Part shown: piece after piece, positions 1-8,327 of the stretch
Layout: every line of letters begins with the position of its first letter
Numbering within the stretch: the stretch's first letter is position 1
Origin: Thermoplasmata archaeon
GTDB lineage: Archaea > Thermoplasmatota > Thermoplasmata > Thermoplasmatales > GCA-001856825
Length of the DNA: 37,238 bases
Assembly: GCA_021817415.1 (NCBI GenBank)
Contig: JAKAUZ010000005.1
Location: 1 to 37,238, forward strand
Direction of reading: 5' to 3'
Position numbers and translations under genes: made by a program
The notes under the pieces: generated by a model
What the model was told of the DNA's origin: nothing
The model's database searches: none
Seen by the model: the letters and a program-made list of their open reading frames with translations, nothing else

Positions 1-1
1 G

Positions 2-2797
2 GATGAAGTGGAGAGGTACAAGGAGGAGATTCCGCTTTATGCAAGAGTACAGCATCTTCAGTACGTCCCGACCCTAGAGGAGATAGAGATAACGGTAAGG
101 GGTTCTCCCGTCTGCATCTCCGGCGAGGGTACAGAAGACTCGGAAGTCTCTGGACACAGAGACCTTCCCCTGGTTGAAACCAACAGGATAAGAGGTGGAA
201 TGGCTCTTGTCATCGCTGAAGGTCTCATACTTAAGGCTTCGAAGCTGAAGAAATACGTCAAGAATCTCAACATGGAAGGTTGGAATTTCACTTCCGAAAA
301 GACACAGGGAAGGGACGTTTCGGCCAACTACAATTTCCTGAAGGAAATAGTTGCGGGCCGGCCGGCTCTTTCTTATCCCTCCAGAAAGGGAGGTTTCAGA
401 CTGAGATACGGAAGGTCAAGGAATACTGGACTCGCAGCGATTGCCATAAATCCTGTGACCATGAAGACGCTTGATGACTTCATAGCAGTCGGAACCCAGG
501 TCAAAATTGAAAGACCGGGGAAGGCAGGGGCGATTGTTGCCAATGACAACATTGAAGGCCCAACCGTATTGCTTAAAGATGGGTCGCTTGTCAGCCTCAA
601 GACGTTTGAGGATTACGATCGCGTGAGAGATTACATTTCTGAAATAGTGGACTTAGGAGAGATTCTGATATCATTCGGGGATTTCATTGAGAATAACAAG
701 ACTGTATTCCCGGGTGCCTTCACCACCGGATGGTGGGAAAAGATAGCAAACCAGAAAATAGGGGAGGTGCCTGTTATAGCTGGTGAAGAAGATGCAATTA
801 GACTTTCCATGGAAAAGCGTATACCTCTTCATCCCTCCTACACTCTCCTTTGGCATGATACTGATCTTGAATCTATTAGGAATGTTTCATTGATGATTCA
901 GGAGGAAGGGCGGGTGGAAAATGGAAGGCTGTTTCTTCCCAGGAATGATATAATCAAGTCTTTCCTGGAGGATGTTCTCTGCGAGCATGTCTGTGAGGGT
1001 GGCTTGATCATTGACAGATATCTCTCGCTCATAGTACCGATGGGACTTCGTGTGGAGGATGGTAAAATAGTCAGGAAGAAGGAACTTGAAGACGGTGATT
1101 TATTTGAGAGCCTGAGCAAGGCCGCGACCTTCCCCATATATCCAAGAGGGCCTTCCAGGATAGGCGCAAGGATGGGAAGACCGGAAAAGGCTGAGGAAAG
1201 GAAAATGTCCCCGCCGGTCCACGCCCTATTTCCAATCGGGAACGTACTGAAGAATCAAAGGAATCTCAACAAGTACGTACAACTGACTGGAGCTGAAATG
1301 CAGTCCAGAAGATGCCCATCGTGTGGGACTGATACGTATGACAATATATGCCCGAACTGCAGAACACATACCGTCGCCTCTGGCGAAACCAGAAAGTATG
1401 ACATTGACCTTTCAGATCTCCTAGCTGACAAGGCCAGGATATTGAATGTAAAGATACCTGAAAAATTCAATGGAGTCAAGGGACTGCTTTCAGCCAATAA
1501 GACACCTGAGCCAATTGAGAAAGGTATGCTCAGAGCGGTCCACTCCGTTTTCCCCTTCAAGGACGGAACGTGCAGATTTGATATGTCCGATCTTCCCGTT
1601 ACCTCATTCAAGCCTAATGAGATAGGACTGTCGGTGGAGAAGGCAAAATTGCTTGGTTATGTTGTCGATCATTATGGTCATCCGCTGGAGAACGGTGATC
1701 AGGTAGTAGAGCTGTTCCCTCAGGATGTGATACCAAGCAAAAAGGGAGGTACGTATCTCCTGAGAGTTTCGCAGTTCACGGACGATCTTCTTTCCAAATT
1801 TTATGGACTTGAAAAATACTATATGGCGGAATCCAGGGAAGATTTGATTGGTGAGCTTATAATTGGGCTGGCCCCTCACACTTCCGGTGGAGTCCTCGGA
1901 AGGATCATCGGATTCACGGATGCTGACGTGGGATACGCCCACCCCTTCTATCACGCTGCGAAGAGAAGGAACTGTGATGGCGATGAAGATTCCATAATGC
2001 TCCTCCTGGATGGATTGCTGAATTTCACCAGAGACTTTCTCCCGAGTACAAGAGGAAGCCAGATGGATGCGCCGCTCGTTCTCTCGCTGAAAATAAATCC
2101 ATTGGAGATTGACAAGGAAGCATTAAATCTCGATATCACAGGCGATTACCCCATAGAACTTCTGGAAATGACAAGGAATTATCCGTCACCTTCTGAGATA
2201 TCAAAATATGTGGTAACTGTTGCGGAAAGGATAAAGAAGGGAGAGCTTTATCCTCTGTGCAGATTTACGGACGACGTGTCATCCATAAATCTTGGAACGC
2301 TCAATTCCAACTACAAGTATATAGAGAGCATGGAAAAGAAGCTCGAAATGCAGCTTGAACTTGGTAGGAAATTAAGATCAGTAGATGTATCTGATATGGC
2401 TGAAAGAATTTTGAAATACCATTTCATTCCTGATATAATGGGTAACCTGAACAAATTTGGGTCCCAGACATTCAGATGCACCAGCTGCAACACGATATAC
2501 AGAAGGCCACCTCTTTCAGGCAAGTGCACGAAGTGCGGAACCAATCTGATAGGTACCGTTCACAAAGGCAACATCACAAAGTACCTTGAATTCAGTTACA
2601 AGATATCTAACGATTACCAGGTGAGTGATTATATCAGGCAGAGAATATCCATACTTAGAGATTCAGTCAATTCAATATTCATTGAAAACAACAATTTTCA
2701 CGAGAATCTGGAAATTGAAAATGATGAATTGAAATCAGATTCCGGAAATGAAAGAAATTTAACCCATAAAACGCTTGAGGATTTCAATGATTCCTAA
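2..2797 (+). CDS. polC: DNA polymerase D large subunit DP2 (5'-truncated by window)
   Basis: This is the catalytic large subunit of the archaeal replicative polymerase PolD, which works with the small subunit DP1 and PCNA. The frame is open to the left edge, so the GTG at 8 is probably internal and the N-terminus lies outside the window; the visible 931 codons are shorter than typical DP2 proteins of about 1,050-1,250 residues. Seen counting from position 8: the NRIRGG block near residue 60, a zinc ribbon CPSCG...CPNC near 436-452, the catalytic-core motif DGDED near 656 followed by the MDAPLVL block, and a second zinc ribbon CTSC...CTKCG near 824-845. There is no intein at the DGDED region, a common intein site in other archaea. 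The stop overlaps the GPN GTPase start by 11 bp, which suggests co-transcription. The family assignment is firm. Confidence 0.96.
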   Translation, partial: DEVERYKEEIPLYARVQHLQYVPTLEEIEITVRGSPVCISGEGTEDSEVSGHRDLPLVETNRIRGGMALVIAEGLILKASKLKKYVKNLNMEGWNFTSEKTQGRDVSANYNFLKEIVAGRPALSYPSRKGGFRLRYGRSRNTGLAAIAINPVTMKTLDDFIAVGTQVKIERPGKAGAIVANDNIEGPTVLLKDGSLVSLKTFEDYDRVRDYISEIVDLGEILISFGDFIENNKTVFPGAFTTGWWEKIANQKIGEVPVIAGEEDAIRLSMEKRIPLHPSYTLLWHDTDLESIRNVSLMIQEEGRVENGRLFLPRNDIIKSFLEDVLCEHVCEGGLIIDRYLSLIVPMGLRVEDGKIVRKKELEDGDLFESLSKAATFPIYPRGPSRIGARMGRPEKAEERKMSPPVHALFPIGNVLKNQRNLNKYVQLTGAEMQSRRCPSCGTDTYDNICPNCRTHTVASGETRKYDIDLSDLLADKARILNVKIPEKFNGVKGLLSANKTPEPIEKGMLRAVHSVFPFKDGTCRFDMSDLPVTSFKPNEIGLSVEKAKLLGYVVDHYGHPLENGDQVVELFPQDVIPSKKGGTYLLRVSQFTDDLLSKFYGLEKYYMAESREDLIGELIIGLAPHTSGGVLGRIIGFTDADVGYAHPFYHAAKRRNCDGDEDSIMLLLDGLLNFTRDFLPSTRGSQMDAPLVLSLKINPLEIDKEALNLDITGDYPIELLEMTRNYPSPSEISKYVVTVAERIKKGELYPLCRFTDDVSSINLGTLNSNYKYIESMEKKLEMQLELGRKLRSVDVSDMAERILKYHFIPDIMGNLNKFGSQTFRCTSCNTIYRRPPLSGKCTKCGTNLIGTVHKGNITKYLEFSYKISNDYQVSDYIRQRISILRDSVNSIFIENNNFHENLEIENDELKSDSGNERNLTHKTLEDFNDS

Positions 2798-3554
2798 AAT
2801 CTACTTTGTAGGGACTGCCGGGGCTGGAAAATCCACGATGGTAAATGCATTTAAGGAATGGATAACACAACTAAGTTATGACGCGATCACGGTGAACCTT
2901 GACCCTGGGGCCGAGTATCTTCCCTATACCCCGGACATAGACATACGGGAAGACATATCTCTGGAGGGGGTTATGAGCGAATATAACCTTGGACCCAACG
3001 GAGCTCAAATAGTGTCCGCAGATTTGATGGTGGAGGACGTCCAAAAGATCAAGGATCTGGTAGAGAGTTACGATAGCGATTACGTCCTGATTGATGCCCC
3101 GGGTCAGTTGGAACTGTTCGCATTCAGAGAATCATCAAGGGAAATCATAAGACAGATGGACCCGGAAGCAAGTTCAATGATATATCTTTTTGATGCAAGC
3201 TTGCTCAAAACTGCATCAGGATACATTTCTTCCCACTTCCTGGCGATGAGCGTTCTCACTCGGTTCAGTATCCCATTCCTGCCGGTGATCTCAAAGGCTG
3301 ATTTACTTGTCCCCGAGGAGAGGAGGAATATATCAAAGTGGGAGAGCAACAGCGGAGAACTGCTGGAAAGCCTCAGGGAAGAAAGGGCAACGATTGACAT
3401 CCAATTCGCTGAATCCATCATTTCAAGCGTGAAATCACTTGATATCATTGGGGCAAAATTACCGATCTCGTCAGTCAATTCCGAGGGACTTGACCAGCTT
3501 TATTCCTACCTTCAGGGAATTCTGGAGGGAGGAGAGGACCTGGAAAAAAGATAG
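2787..3554 (+). CDS. GPN-loop GTPase
   Basis: This is a P-loop GTPase of the GPN family (archaeal Pab0955 type; eukaryotic Gpn1-3 act in RNA polymerase II assembly and nuclear import). Visible motifs from the ATG at 2787: Walker A GTAGAGKST at residues 9-17, the diagnostic Gly-Pro-Asn triad in NLGPNGA near 67-73, the switch II-like DAPGQ near 104, and the guanine-specificity motif SKAD near 168. At about 255 residues it is full length. A TTG at 2775 lies in frame, but the ATG is preferred because GAGG sits 6 nt upstream and the protein begins directly with the first strand of the G domain. It starts inside the end of the PolD gene. Its archaeal role is unsettled. Confidence 0.92.
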   Translation: MIPKIYFVGTAGAGKSTMVNAFKEWITQLSYDAITVNLDPGAEYLPYTPDIDIREDISLEGVMSEYNLGPNGAQIVSADLMVEDVQKIKDLVESYDSDYVLIDAPGQLELFAFRESSREIIRQMDPEASSMIYLFDASLLKTASGYISSHFLAMSVLTRFSIPFLPVISKADLLVPEERRNISKWESNSGELLESLREERATIDIQFAESIISSVKSLDIIGAKLPISSVNSEGLDQLYSYLQGILEGGEDLEKR

Positions 3555-3573
3555 TGTCTGCCATAAATAAGAA

Positions 3574-3588
3574 AAGTATATATATATC
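3574..3588 (+). promoter_or_regulatory. TATA-like promoter of ftsZ
   Basis: An AT-only run, aagtatatatatatcg, begins 20 nt after the GPN GTPase stop. Its centre is about 22-28 nt before the ATGs at 3602 and 3608, the spacing expected for a leaderless archaeal transcript. It lies inside the 5' extension from the GTG at 3554, which argues that this GTG is not the start. Confidence 0.6.
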
Positions 3589-3601
3589 GTCTGACATACG
3601 T

Positions 3602-4693
3602 ATGATTATGACTCACAATACTATAACTGGAAAGAGTAATCCGTTTGTTTCTCCAGACGATGAGGAACTGGCCAGGATTGTTGAATCCCTCAAGGTGAAG
3701 ATAAGAATTGTTGGTTGTGGCGGCGCAGGAACCAACACAGTCAATAGGTGCACCAGATCAGGCATATACGGCGCAGACCTGATAGCAATGAATACTGATG
3801 CGCCACATTTGCTGACTGTACAGGCCAATAGGAAGATACTGGTCGGAAAAAGACTGACCGGTGGGCGAGGTGCCGGTGCAATACCCCAGATAGGGGAAGA
3901 GGCAGCAAGGGAGAGTTACGATGAAATAGCTTCCTCATTAGGAAACTCCGATATTGTCTTTGTCACATCGGGGATGGGTGGGGGGACGGGAACTGGAGTT
4001 GCCCACGTAGTTGCTGAAATTGCAAAGCAGCAGAAATCACTTGTTATCAGCATTGTCACCTTACCATTCTCCGCAGAAGGAAGGGTAAGAATGGAAAATG
4101 CACTTTTCGGGATAGAGAAACTGAAGAAGACGTCCGACACCACGATAGTGATTCCAAATGACAAACTACTTGAGATTGTTCCAAGACTTCCTCTTGATCA
4201 GGCATTCAAGGTGGCTGATGAAATTCTAATGGAATCGTTGAAGGGACTGACTGAAATCATAACAAAACCCGGGTTAGTGAATCTTGACTACGCGGATATA
4301 CAAACAATAATGAAAGAGGGAGGAGTTGCAATGATTGGAATTGGGGAAAGTTCGGGCGGAAAAGCCACAGTAGAAGAGGCAGTGATGGAAGCTGTTACGT
4401 CCCCACTGATTGAGGCTGACATTTCTTCTGCAAAGGGAGCTCTTGTAAGAGTAATTGGTGGAGAGGACATGTCCGTATCCCAAGCTGAAACTGCAGTCAG
4501 GTTGGTCCAGGAGAAGATCAATCCGATGGCTAGAATTGTCTGGGGAGCATCCATAGACCCGACATTAAATGGAGAGTTCAAAGTACTGGTAGTTCTGACA
4601 GGAGTAAGTTCGCCATATTTCCTTGGTTCCTCAAATAACGTTTCCATAAAAGGCATCAAAGGCCTTGACGCGGAAGTGGATTCGGTGATGTAA
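3602..4693 (+). CDS. ftsZ: Cell division GTPase FtsZ
   Basis: This tubulin-like GTPase forms the cytokinetic ring. From the ATG at 3602 (363 residues), GCGGAGTN lies near 39-46, the tubulin/FtsZ signature GGGTGTG near 126-132, and the T7-loop NLDYAD near 227-232, which supplies the residues that trigger GTP hydrolysis in the adjacent subunit. All hallmark residues are intact. An in-frame GTG at 3554 would add 16 residues, but a TATA-like run lies between it and 3602, so the ATG at 3602 or 3608 is favoured. The N-terminal extension before the first strand is about 30 residues. A small membrane protein follows after 1 bp, so the pair is probably co-transcribed. Confidence 0.95.
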   Translation: MIMTHNTITGKSNPFVSPDDEELARIVESLKVKIRIVGCGGAGTNTVNRCTRSGIYGADLIAMNTDAPHLLTVQANRKILVGKRLTGGRGAGAIPQIGEEAARESYDEIASSLGNSDIVFVTSGMGGGTGTGVAHVVAEIAKQQKSLVISIVTLPFSAEGRVRMENALFGIEKLKKTSDTTIVIPNDKLLEIVPRLPLDQAFKVADEILMESLKGLTEIITKPGLVNLDYADIQTIMKEGGVAMIGIGESSGGKATVEEAVMEAVTSPLIEADISSAKGALVRVIGGEDMSVSQAETAVRLVQEKINPMARIVWGASIDPTLNGEFKVLVVLTGVSSPYFLGSSNNVSIKGIKGLDAEVDSVM

Positions 4694-4694
4694 G

Positions 4695-5075
4695 ATGGAT
4701 AACAATAGAAACATGAAAGTGATGAGTGGGATTCTGGGAATAATAGCGTCTCTGTTCTTCCTGGTCTTTCTGTACCAATGGGCGCACGTAGTAATCAGAG
4801 CTATGCTCTACATCAGCGTTGCTCTGCTTGCTCTTGCACTGGCTTCCTATCTGATCATAGGAAATGCAGACAATGGAGTAGCGCGACTCATACCAGTTTC
4901 ATACCTTGTAGTGGGATTGGCGCTGGTATATGCAGTCGTCATCCTTGCAGGAGGAGCAAATACGTTCCTGTATCTGTCACTTGCAACAGCCATGATAGCG
5001 GGAATAAGTTTCTTCTCATCAAGCTATGCAACAGGATATTCCCACAGCACAAAAAAGGCCCTGAAAATACATTAA
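4695..5075 (+). CDS. Small four-helix membrane protein downstream of ftsZ
   Basis: I do not recognise a family. The 126-residue product has four predicted membrane segments at about 8-28, 32-56, 64-86 and 89-110, separated by very short loops, and a short basic C-terminus. There is no signal peptide, enzyme motif or conserved charged residue within the helices. The ATG is 1 bp after the ftsZ stop, so it is very probably translated from the ftsZ transcript, and a role at the division site or membrane is a possible inference. An overlapping frame at 4778-5083 has no recognisable features and is treated as a shadow. Confidence 0.75.
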   Translation: MDNNRNMKVMSGILGIIASLFFLVFLYQWAHVVIRAMLYISVALLALALASYLIIGNADNGVARLIPVSYLVVGLALVYAVVILAGGANTFLYLSLATAMIAGISFFSSSYATGYSHSTKKALKIH

Positions 5076-5117
5076 TTTTTTAATTCTTTATTTTCAAATT
5101 CCAGTCTTTTTTTATTG
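5073..5117 (+). terminator. T-tract terminator after ftsZ operon
   Basis: Two oligo-T runs, at about 5076-5081 and 5105-5113, follow the stop codon without an obvious strong hairpin. Archaeal RNA polymerase terminates on such T-tracts. The methionyl-tRNA synthetase gene has its own TATA-like element downstream. Confidence 0.45.
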
Positions 5118-5152
5118 ATGCATTTGGTGCTTCTCCAGGACTGTTGATTGGC

Positions 5153-5163
5153 AATATTTATTA
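5153..5163 (+). promoter_or_regulatory. TATA-like promoter of metG
   Basis: The AT-rich element aatatttatta is centred about 27 nt upstream of the ATG at 5185, and no Shine-Dalgarno sequence lies between. This fits a leaderless mRNA. Confidence 0.5.
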
Positions 5164-5184
5164 TTCCTCTTTCCATTAAACCCA

Positions 5185-7287
5185 ATGAAAGAAAAGGTCT
5201 TCATCTTCGTTGCACTGCCTTACGCCAATGGCGTTCTTCATCTGGGACATATAGCTGGCGCATATCTTCCGTATGATGCATTCAGGAGATTCATGATCTT
5301 GAGGGATTTCGAGGTGATTTCCACATCAGGGAGCGATGAGCACGGAACCCCTATCACGATCAGGGCGATGCAGGAAGGATTGGAGCCGGAAAAAGTTGCT
5401 TCAAAATTCCACAAAATAAATAGAGAAGTTTTTGAAAAGATGAATATTGAATTCAGCTCTTACATTGAGACTTCAAGTGAAATCCATAAACAGGTTGTAA
5501 AGGACTTCATCCTCAGGCTGATAGAGAAGGGTTATGTTTACGAAGGGACCATGGTACAGCCATTCTGCCCTCACGACAACATGTTTCTCCCGGACCGATA
5601 TGTCACCGGGAAATGCCCGAAATGTGGATATGAAAATGCAAGGGGGGACCAGTGCGAGCATTGCGGAAGTACCCTCGAACCATCGGAACTGATTTCCCCT
5701 GTATGTGTCCTTGATGGATTTACGCCTGAGTTCAGGGAGACAAAACACCTATTTTTCAGGCTTTCTGAATTCCAGGATCGGCTGAAGAAGTACATTGAAG
5801 AGAGGGTGTACTGGAAAGACAATGTGCTCAAATACTCAAGGAACTTTATATCACAGGGACTAAAGGACAGGCCTATAACGAGGGATCTAAGTTGGGGGGT
5901 GGACGTCCCATTTGAAGGGTATGAGAACAAGAAGATTTATGTGTGGTTCGAGGCCCTGATTGGTTATTTAACAGGGGTCATCGTCGCAACTGGGGATATT
6001 GAGGCTGCAAAAAGATTGTGGAAGGACCCGGAGTTGAAACACTACTACTTCATGGGAAAGGACAACATTCCATTCCATTCAATTATATGGCCCTCAATGC
6101 TTCTGGCACACGGTGAGTACACACTACCTTATTTTGTGGCTGCCAATGAGTACCTCAATTTCCAGGGGAAGAAGTTCTCCAAGAGCGGAGGAATTGGGGC
6201 GTCCATGGAGGAAATTCTCGCAACATACGACCCGGAGTATGTTAGATTTGGACTGTTCTATAACCTTCCAGAGGGGCACGATGCAGACTTCTCCATTGAG
6301 GAGTTTCAGAACAAAATAAATAATGAACTCATAGATAAGTTTGGTAACTTCATAAACAGGGCACTGATTCTTTCCTTCAAGAAAGGACCGATTTCACTTG
6401 ATCAGGTGGCTCAGAACAATCTTGACCAGGAGGCGGAAAAGAGGATAAACAGCGCATTGGTTTCTTTCATTAACAATATGAACAGGGTCTCGATCAAGGA
6501 GGCTTTCAAGGACTGGCTTGAACTGGCGCGTTATAGTAACATATTCATAACCGAAAGGAAACCGTGGGAAGCATGCAAGAGAGACGACGGAAACTGCAGG
6601 GCTTCAATATATACCTCAATGAAAATAGCATTTTCACTGGCAGTGATGGGGCAGGTTTTCTTGCCTGTCACTTCCAGGAAGGTTTTGAAGTGGCTTGGAT
6701 ACGACGCCCCTGTTCCCATAACGGAGAATTTGCTATTTCCCGTTGCACAGGTCAATGGCAAACCGGAGAAATTGTTCGAGAAAATAGTCAATAAAGGGAT
6801 AAACCTGAAACTTTCAGTTGCCAAGATAGTGAATGTGGAGGATCACCCAAACGCAGAGAAACTTTATCTTCTTGACCTGGAGATAGGAGAAGAGAAAAGA
6901 AGGATAATATCTGGAATAAAGGACAGCTACACCAAGGAAGATCTCTTGGGGAAGAAGATAATCGTTGTGATGAACCTGAAACCTGCAGTGATTCGCGGTG
7001 AAAAATCAAATGGCATGCTCCTCGCGGCTGAGGATGATGCGGGGGTTCACCTCGTGCTTGCACCCGATGACGTAGATCCCGGTTCCCAAGTGAATATTGG
7101 AAATTTGTCGATCGAAGATGGTGAATTGAGCATCGAAGCGTTCAGGAAGATGGAGATTAAGACCTGGAACAACGGGAACAGCATCATACCCGTCTTGAAC
7201 TATGAAGGAGATAACATTCCACTCCAGGCTGGCGGAAAATCACTCAGGATAGATGGGGAAGTGAAAGAAGGGATAAGAGTCAAATGA
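5185..7287 (+). CDS. metG: Methionyl-tRNA synthetase with C-terminal tRNA-binding domain
   Basis: This class I aminoacyl-tRNA synthetase charges tRNA-Met. The HIGH-type motif appears as HLGH at residues 19-22 and the KMSKS-type loop as KFSKS at 330-334. A zinc knuckle lies between about residues 128 and 175, with CPHD, CPKCG, CEHCG and a final Cys. After the anticodon-binding helical region comes an OB-fold tRNA-binding domain of the EMAPII/MetG C-terminal type (about 535-645, including the SNGMLLAA block), so catalytic and tRNA-binding parts are fused in one 700-residue chain; some archaea encode that domain as a separate gene. The ATG at 5185 has a TATA-like element 27 nt upstream. The stop overlaps the next gene by 4 bp (ATGA). 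Confidence 0.96.
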   Translation: MKEKVFIFVALPYANGVLHLGHIAGAYLPYDAFRRFMILRDFEVISTSGSDEHGTPITIRAMQEGLEPEKVASKFHKINREVFEKMNIEFSSYIETSSEIHKQVVKDFILRLIEKGYVYEGTMVQPFCPHDNMFLPDRYVTGKCPKCGYENARGDQCEHCGSTLEPSELISPVCVLDGFTPEFRETKHLFFRLSEFQDRLKKYIEERVYWKDNVLKYSRNFISQGLKDRPITRDLSWGVDVPFEGYENKKIYVWFEALIGYLTGVIVATGDIEAAKRLWKDPELKHYYFMGKDNIPFHSIIWPSMLLAHGEYTLPYFVAANEYLNFQGKKFSKSGGIGASMEEILATYDPEYVRFGLFYNLPEGHDADFSIEEFQNKINNELIDKFGNFINRALILSFKKGPISLDQVAQNNLDQEAEKRINSALVSFINNMNRVSIKEAFKDWLELARYSNIFITERKPWEACKRDDGNCRASIYTSMKIAFSLAVMGQVFLPVTSRKVLKWLGYDAPVPITENLLFPVAQVNGKPEKLFEKIVNKGINLKLSVAKIVNVEDHPNAEKLYLLDLEIGEEKRRIISGIKDSYTKEDLLGKKIIVVMNLKPAVIRGEKSNGMLLAAEDDAGVHLVLAPDDVDPGSQVNIGNLSIEDGELSIEAFRKMEIKTWNNGNSIIPVLNYEGDNIPLQAGGKSLRIDGEVKEGIRVK

Positions 7288-7913
7288 AGGGAGATATCCA
7301 CATCCACAGTAAATACTCACCCGATAGCCATTCTGAACCTGAACTCATAGCAGCCACTGCCAGGAAAATGGGACTGGATTACATTGCGATCGCTGACCAT
7401 AATTTTTTCAAGGTTCATGAACTTGGTATACTGACAATTCCAGCAGAGGAAGTTTCCTCTGCTGACGGCCATATACTCGCAATTTTTATAAATACTTCAA
7501 TTCCCAGAGGACTGACCCAGGAGGAGACGATAGACAGGATACACGACGCCGGAGGGATAGCAATCTCAGCTCACCCATTCAGGCTGGTGAACGGAGTGCG
7601 GTCAAAATTCATAAACAGGTACGATGCAATAGAGGTCAAGAACGGAAGATGCCGGGTGAACTGTAATCTGAATGCAAGTGCACTGGCCAAAAAATTTGAG
7701 AGAGGAATCACAGCTGGAAGTGATGCACATTTTCCAGATGAAGTTGGAAGAACATACATGCAATCTGATGCAATGGATCTGGAAGGTGTAAGAAAGGATA
7801 TCGTTTCAGGAAATGTAAGCGTTTTTGGGAAAGACCTGAGTTCGAAGGAACAGATGAAGCTATACTGGAAATACGTTGCAGATTATTTCAAGAACGGTTT
7901 GAGGAGAGTGTGA
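7284..7913 (+). CDS. PHP-domain metal-dependent phosphoesterase
   Basis: A 209-residue PHP-fold protein. Metal ligands visible: DIHIHS at residues 4-9, ADHN at 38-41, a Glu pair near 55-56, SAHP near 96-98, and GSDAH at 145-149. This set is typical of stand-alone PHP phosphoesterases such as the RNase AM/nucleoside 3',5'-bisphosphate phosphatase group, but the substrate cannot be read from sequence. It overlaps metG by 4 bp, so the two are co-transcribed and probably translationally coupled; that might hint at a tRNA or nucleotide turnover role, which is inference only. It abuts the convergent roadblock gene with no intergenic bases. Confidence 0.87.
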   Translation: MKGDIHIHSKYSPDSHSEPELIAATARKMGLDYIAIADHNFFKVHELGILTIPAEEVSSADGHILAIFINTSIPRGLTQEETIDRIHDAGGIAISAHPFRLVNGVRSKFINRYDAIEVKNGRCRVNCNLNASALAKKFERGITAGSDAHFPDEVGRTYMQSDAMDLEGVRKDIVSGNVSVFGKDLSSKEQMKLYWKYVADYFKNGLRRV

Positions 7914-8267
7914 TCATAAACCCTTTGCCAAAGTTTCTGCGAAAGAATCTATTTCTTTTTTGATGTTCTCATCGTACTCCTTTACAGAAATAACCAGGAT
8001 GTAAAGATTCATCAGTCCCTTCAATACGATCCTCTTCCCGCCGTCCAGATCAGTTACGATACCTTTCAGCCTTTCTTTGGGAGGACCAATTAGCTCCTCT
8101 GCCCCTCCGTAAGTGACTCCGGCCATTGTGGCGAATATCTCAACCTGAGTATTCTGTGGAGCCCTGCCTGCGAGAGGAATCCCGACCTTCGTGACAAGCA
8201 TCGCTGAATCAACATACGGTTTTTTCAGGAAATCGTTGATTAGGGTCGTGATTATTTCTTCTCTCAT
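7914..8267 (-). CDS. Roadblock/LC7-domain protein
   Basis: A 117-residue single-domain protein whose order of elements fits the roadblock/LC7 (longin-like) fold: an N-terminal helix, a strand with VTKVGIPLAG, a helix with FATMAGVTYGGAEELIG, strands around RIVLKGLMNLYILVIS, and a final helix. Relatives bind or regulate small Ras-like GTPases (MglB, LAMTOR). No partner small GTPase is encoded next to it; the GPN GTPase 4 kb away is on the other strand and in another family. A TATA-like element at 8291-8303 lies about 29 nt before the start. The family call is fairly strong and the function unknown. Confidence 0.75.
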   Translation of the reverse strand: MREEIITTLINDFLKKPYVDSAMLVTKVGIPLAGRAPQNTQVEIFATMAGVTYGGAEELIGPPKERLKGIVTDLDGGKRIVLKGLMNLYILVISVKEYDENIKKEIDSFAETLAKGL

Positions 8268-8290
8268 TACAATTTAGGGATAAATCTCAA

Positions 8291-8303
8291 TAATATAAAA
8301 ATT
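8291..8303 (-). promoter_or_regulatory. TATA-like promoter of the roadblock gene
   Basis: On the minus strand this reads ATTTTTATATTATTG, centred about 29 nt upstream of the ATG at 8267. It falls in the 60-bp gap after the isomerase gene, so the roadblock gene may be transcribed independently. Confidence 0.4.
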
Positions 8304-8327
8304 TGTATTAAATCAGTTCAAAGCGTT

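Noticed and set aside
4778-5083. 101-residue ORF overlapping the four-helix membrane protein
   Set aside because: It is in another frame of a clear membrane protein gene, with a Cys/Ser-rich composition and no motif; a shadow frame.
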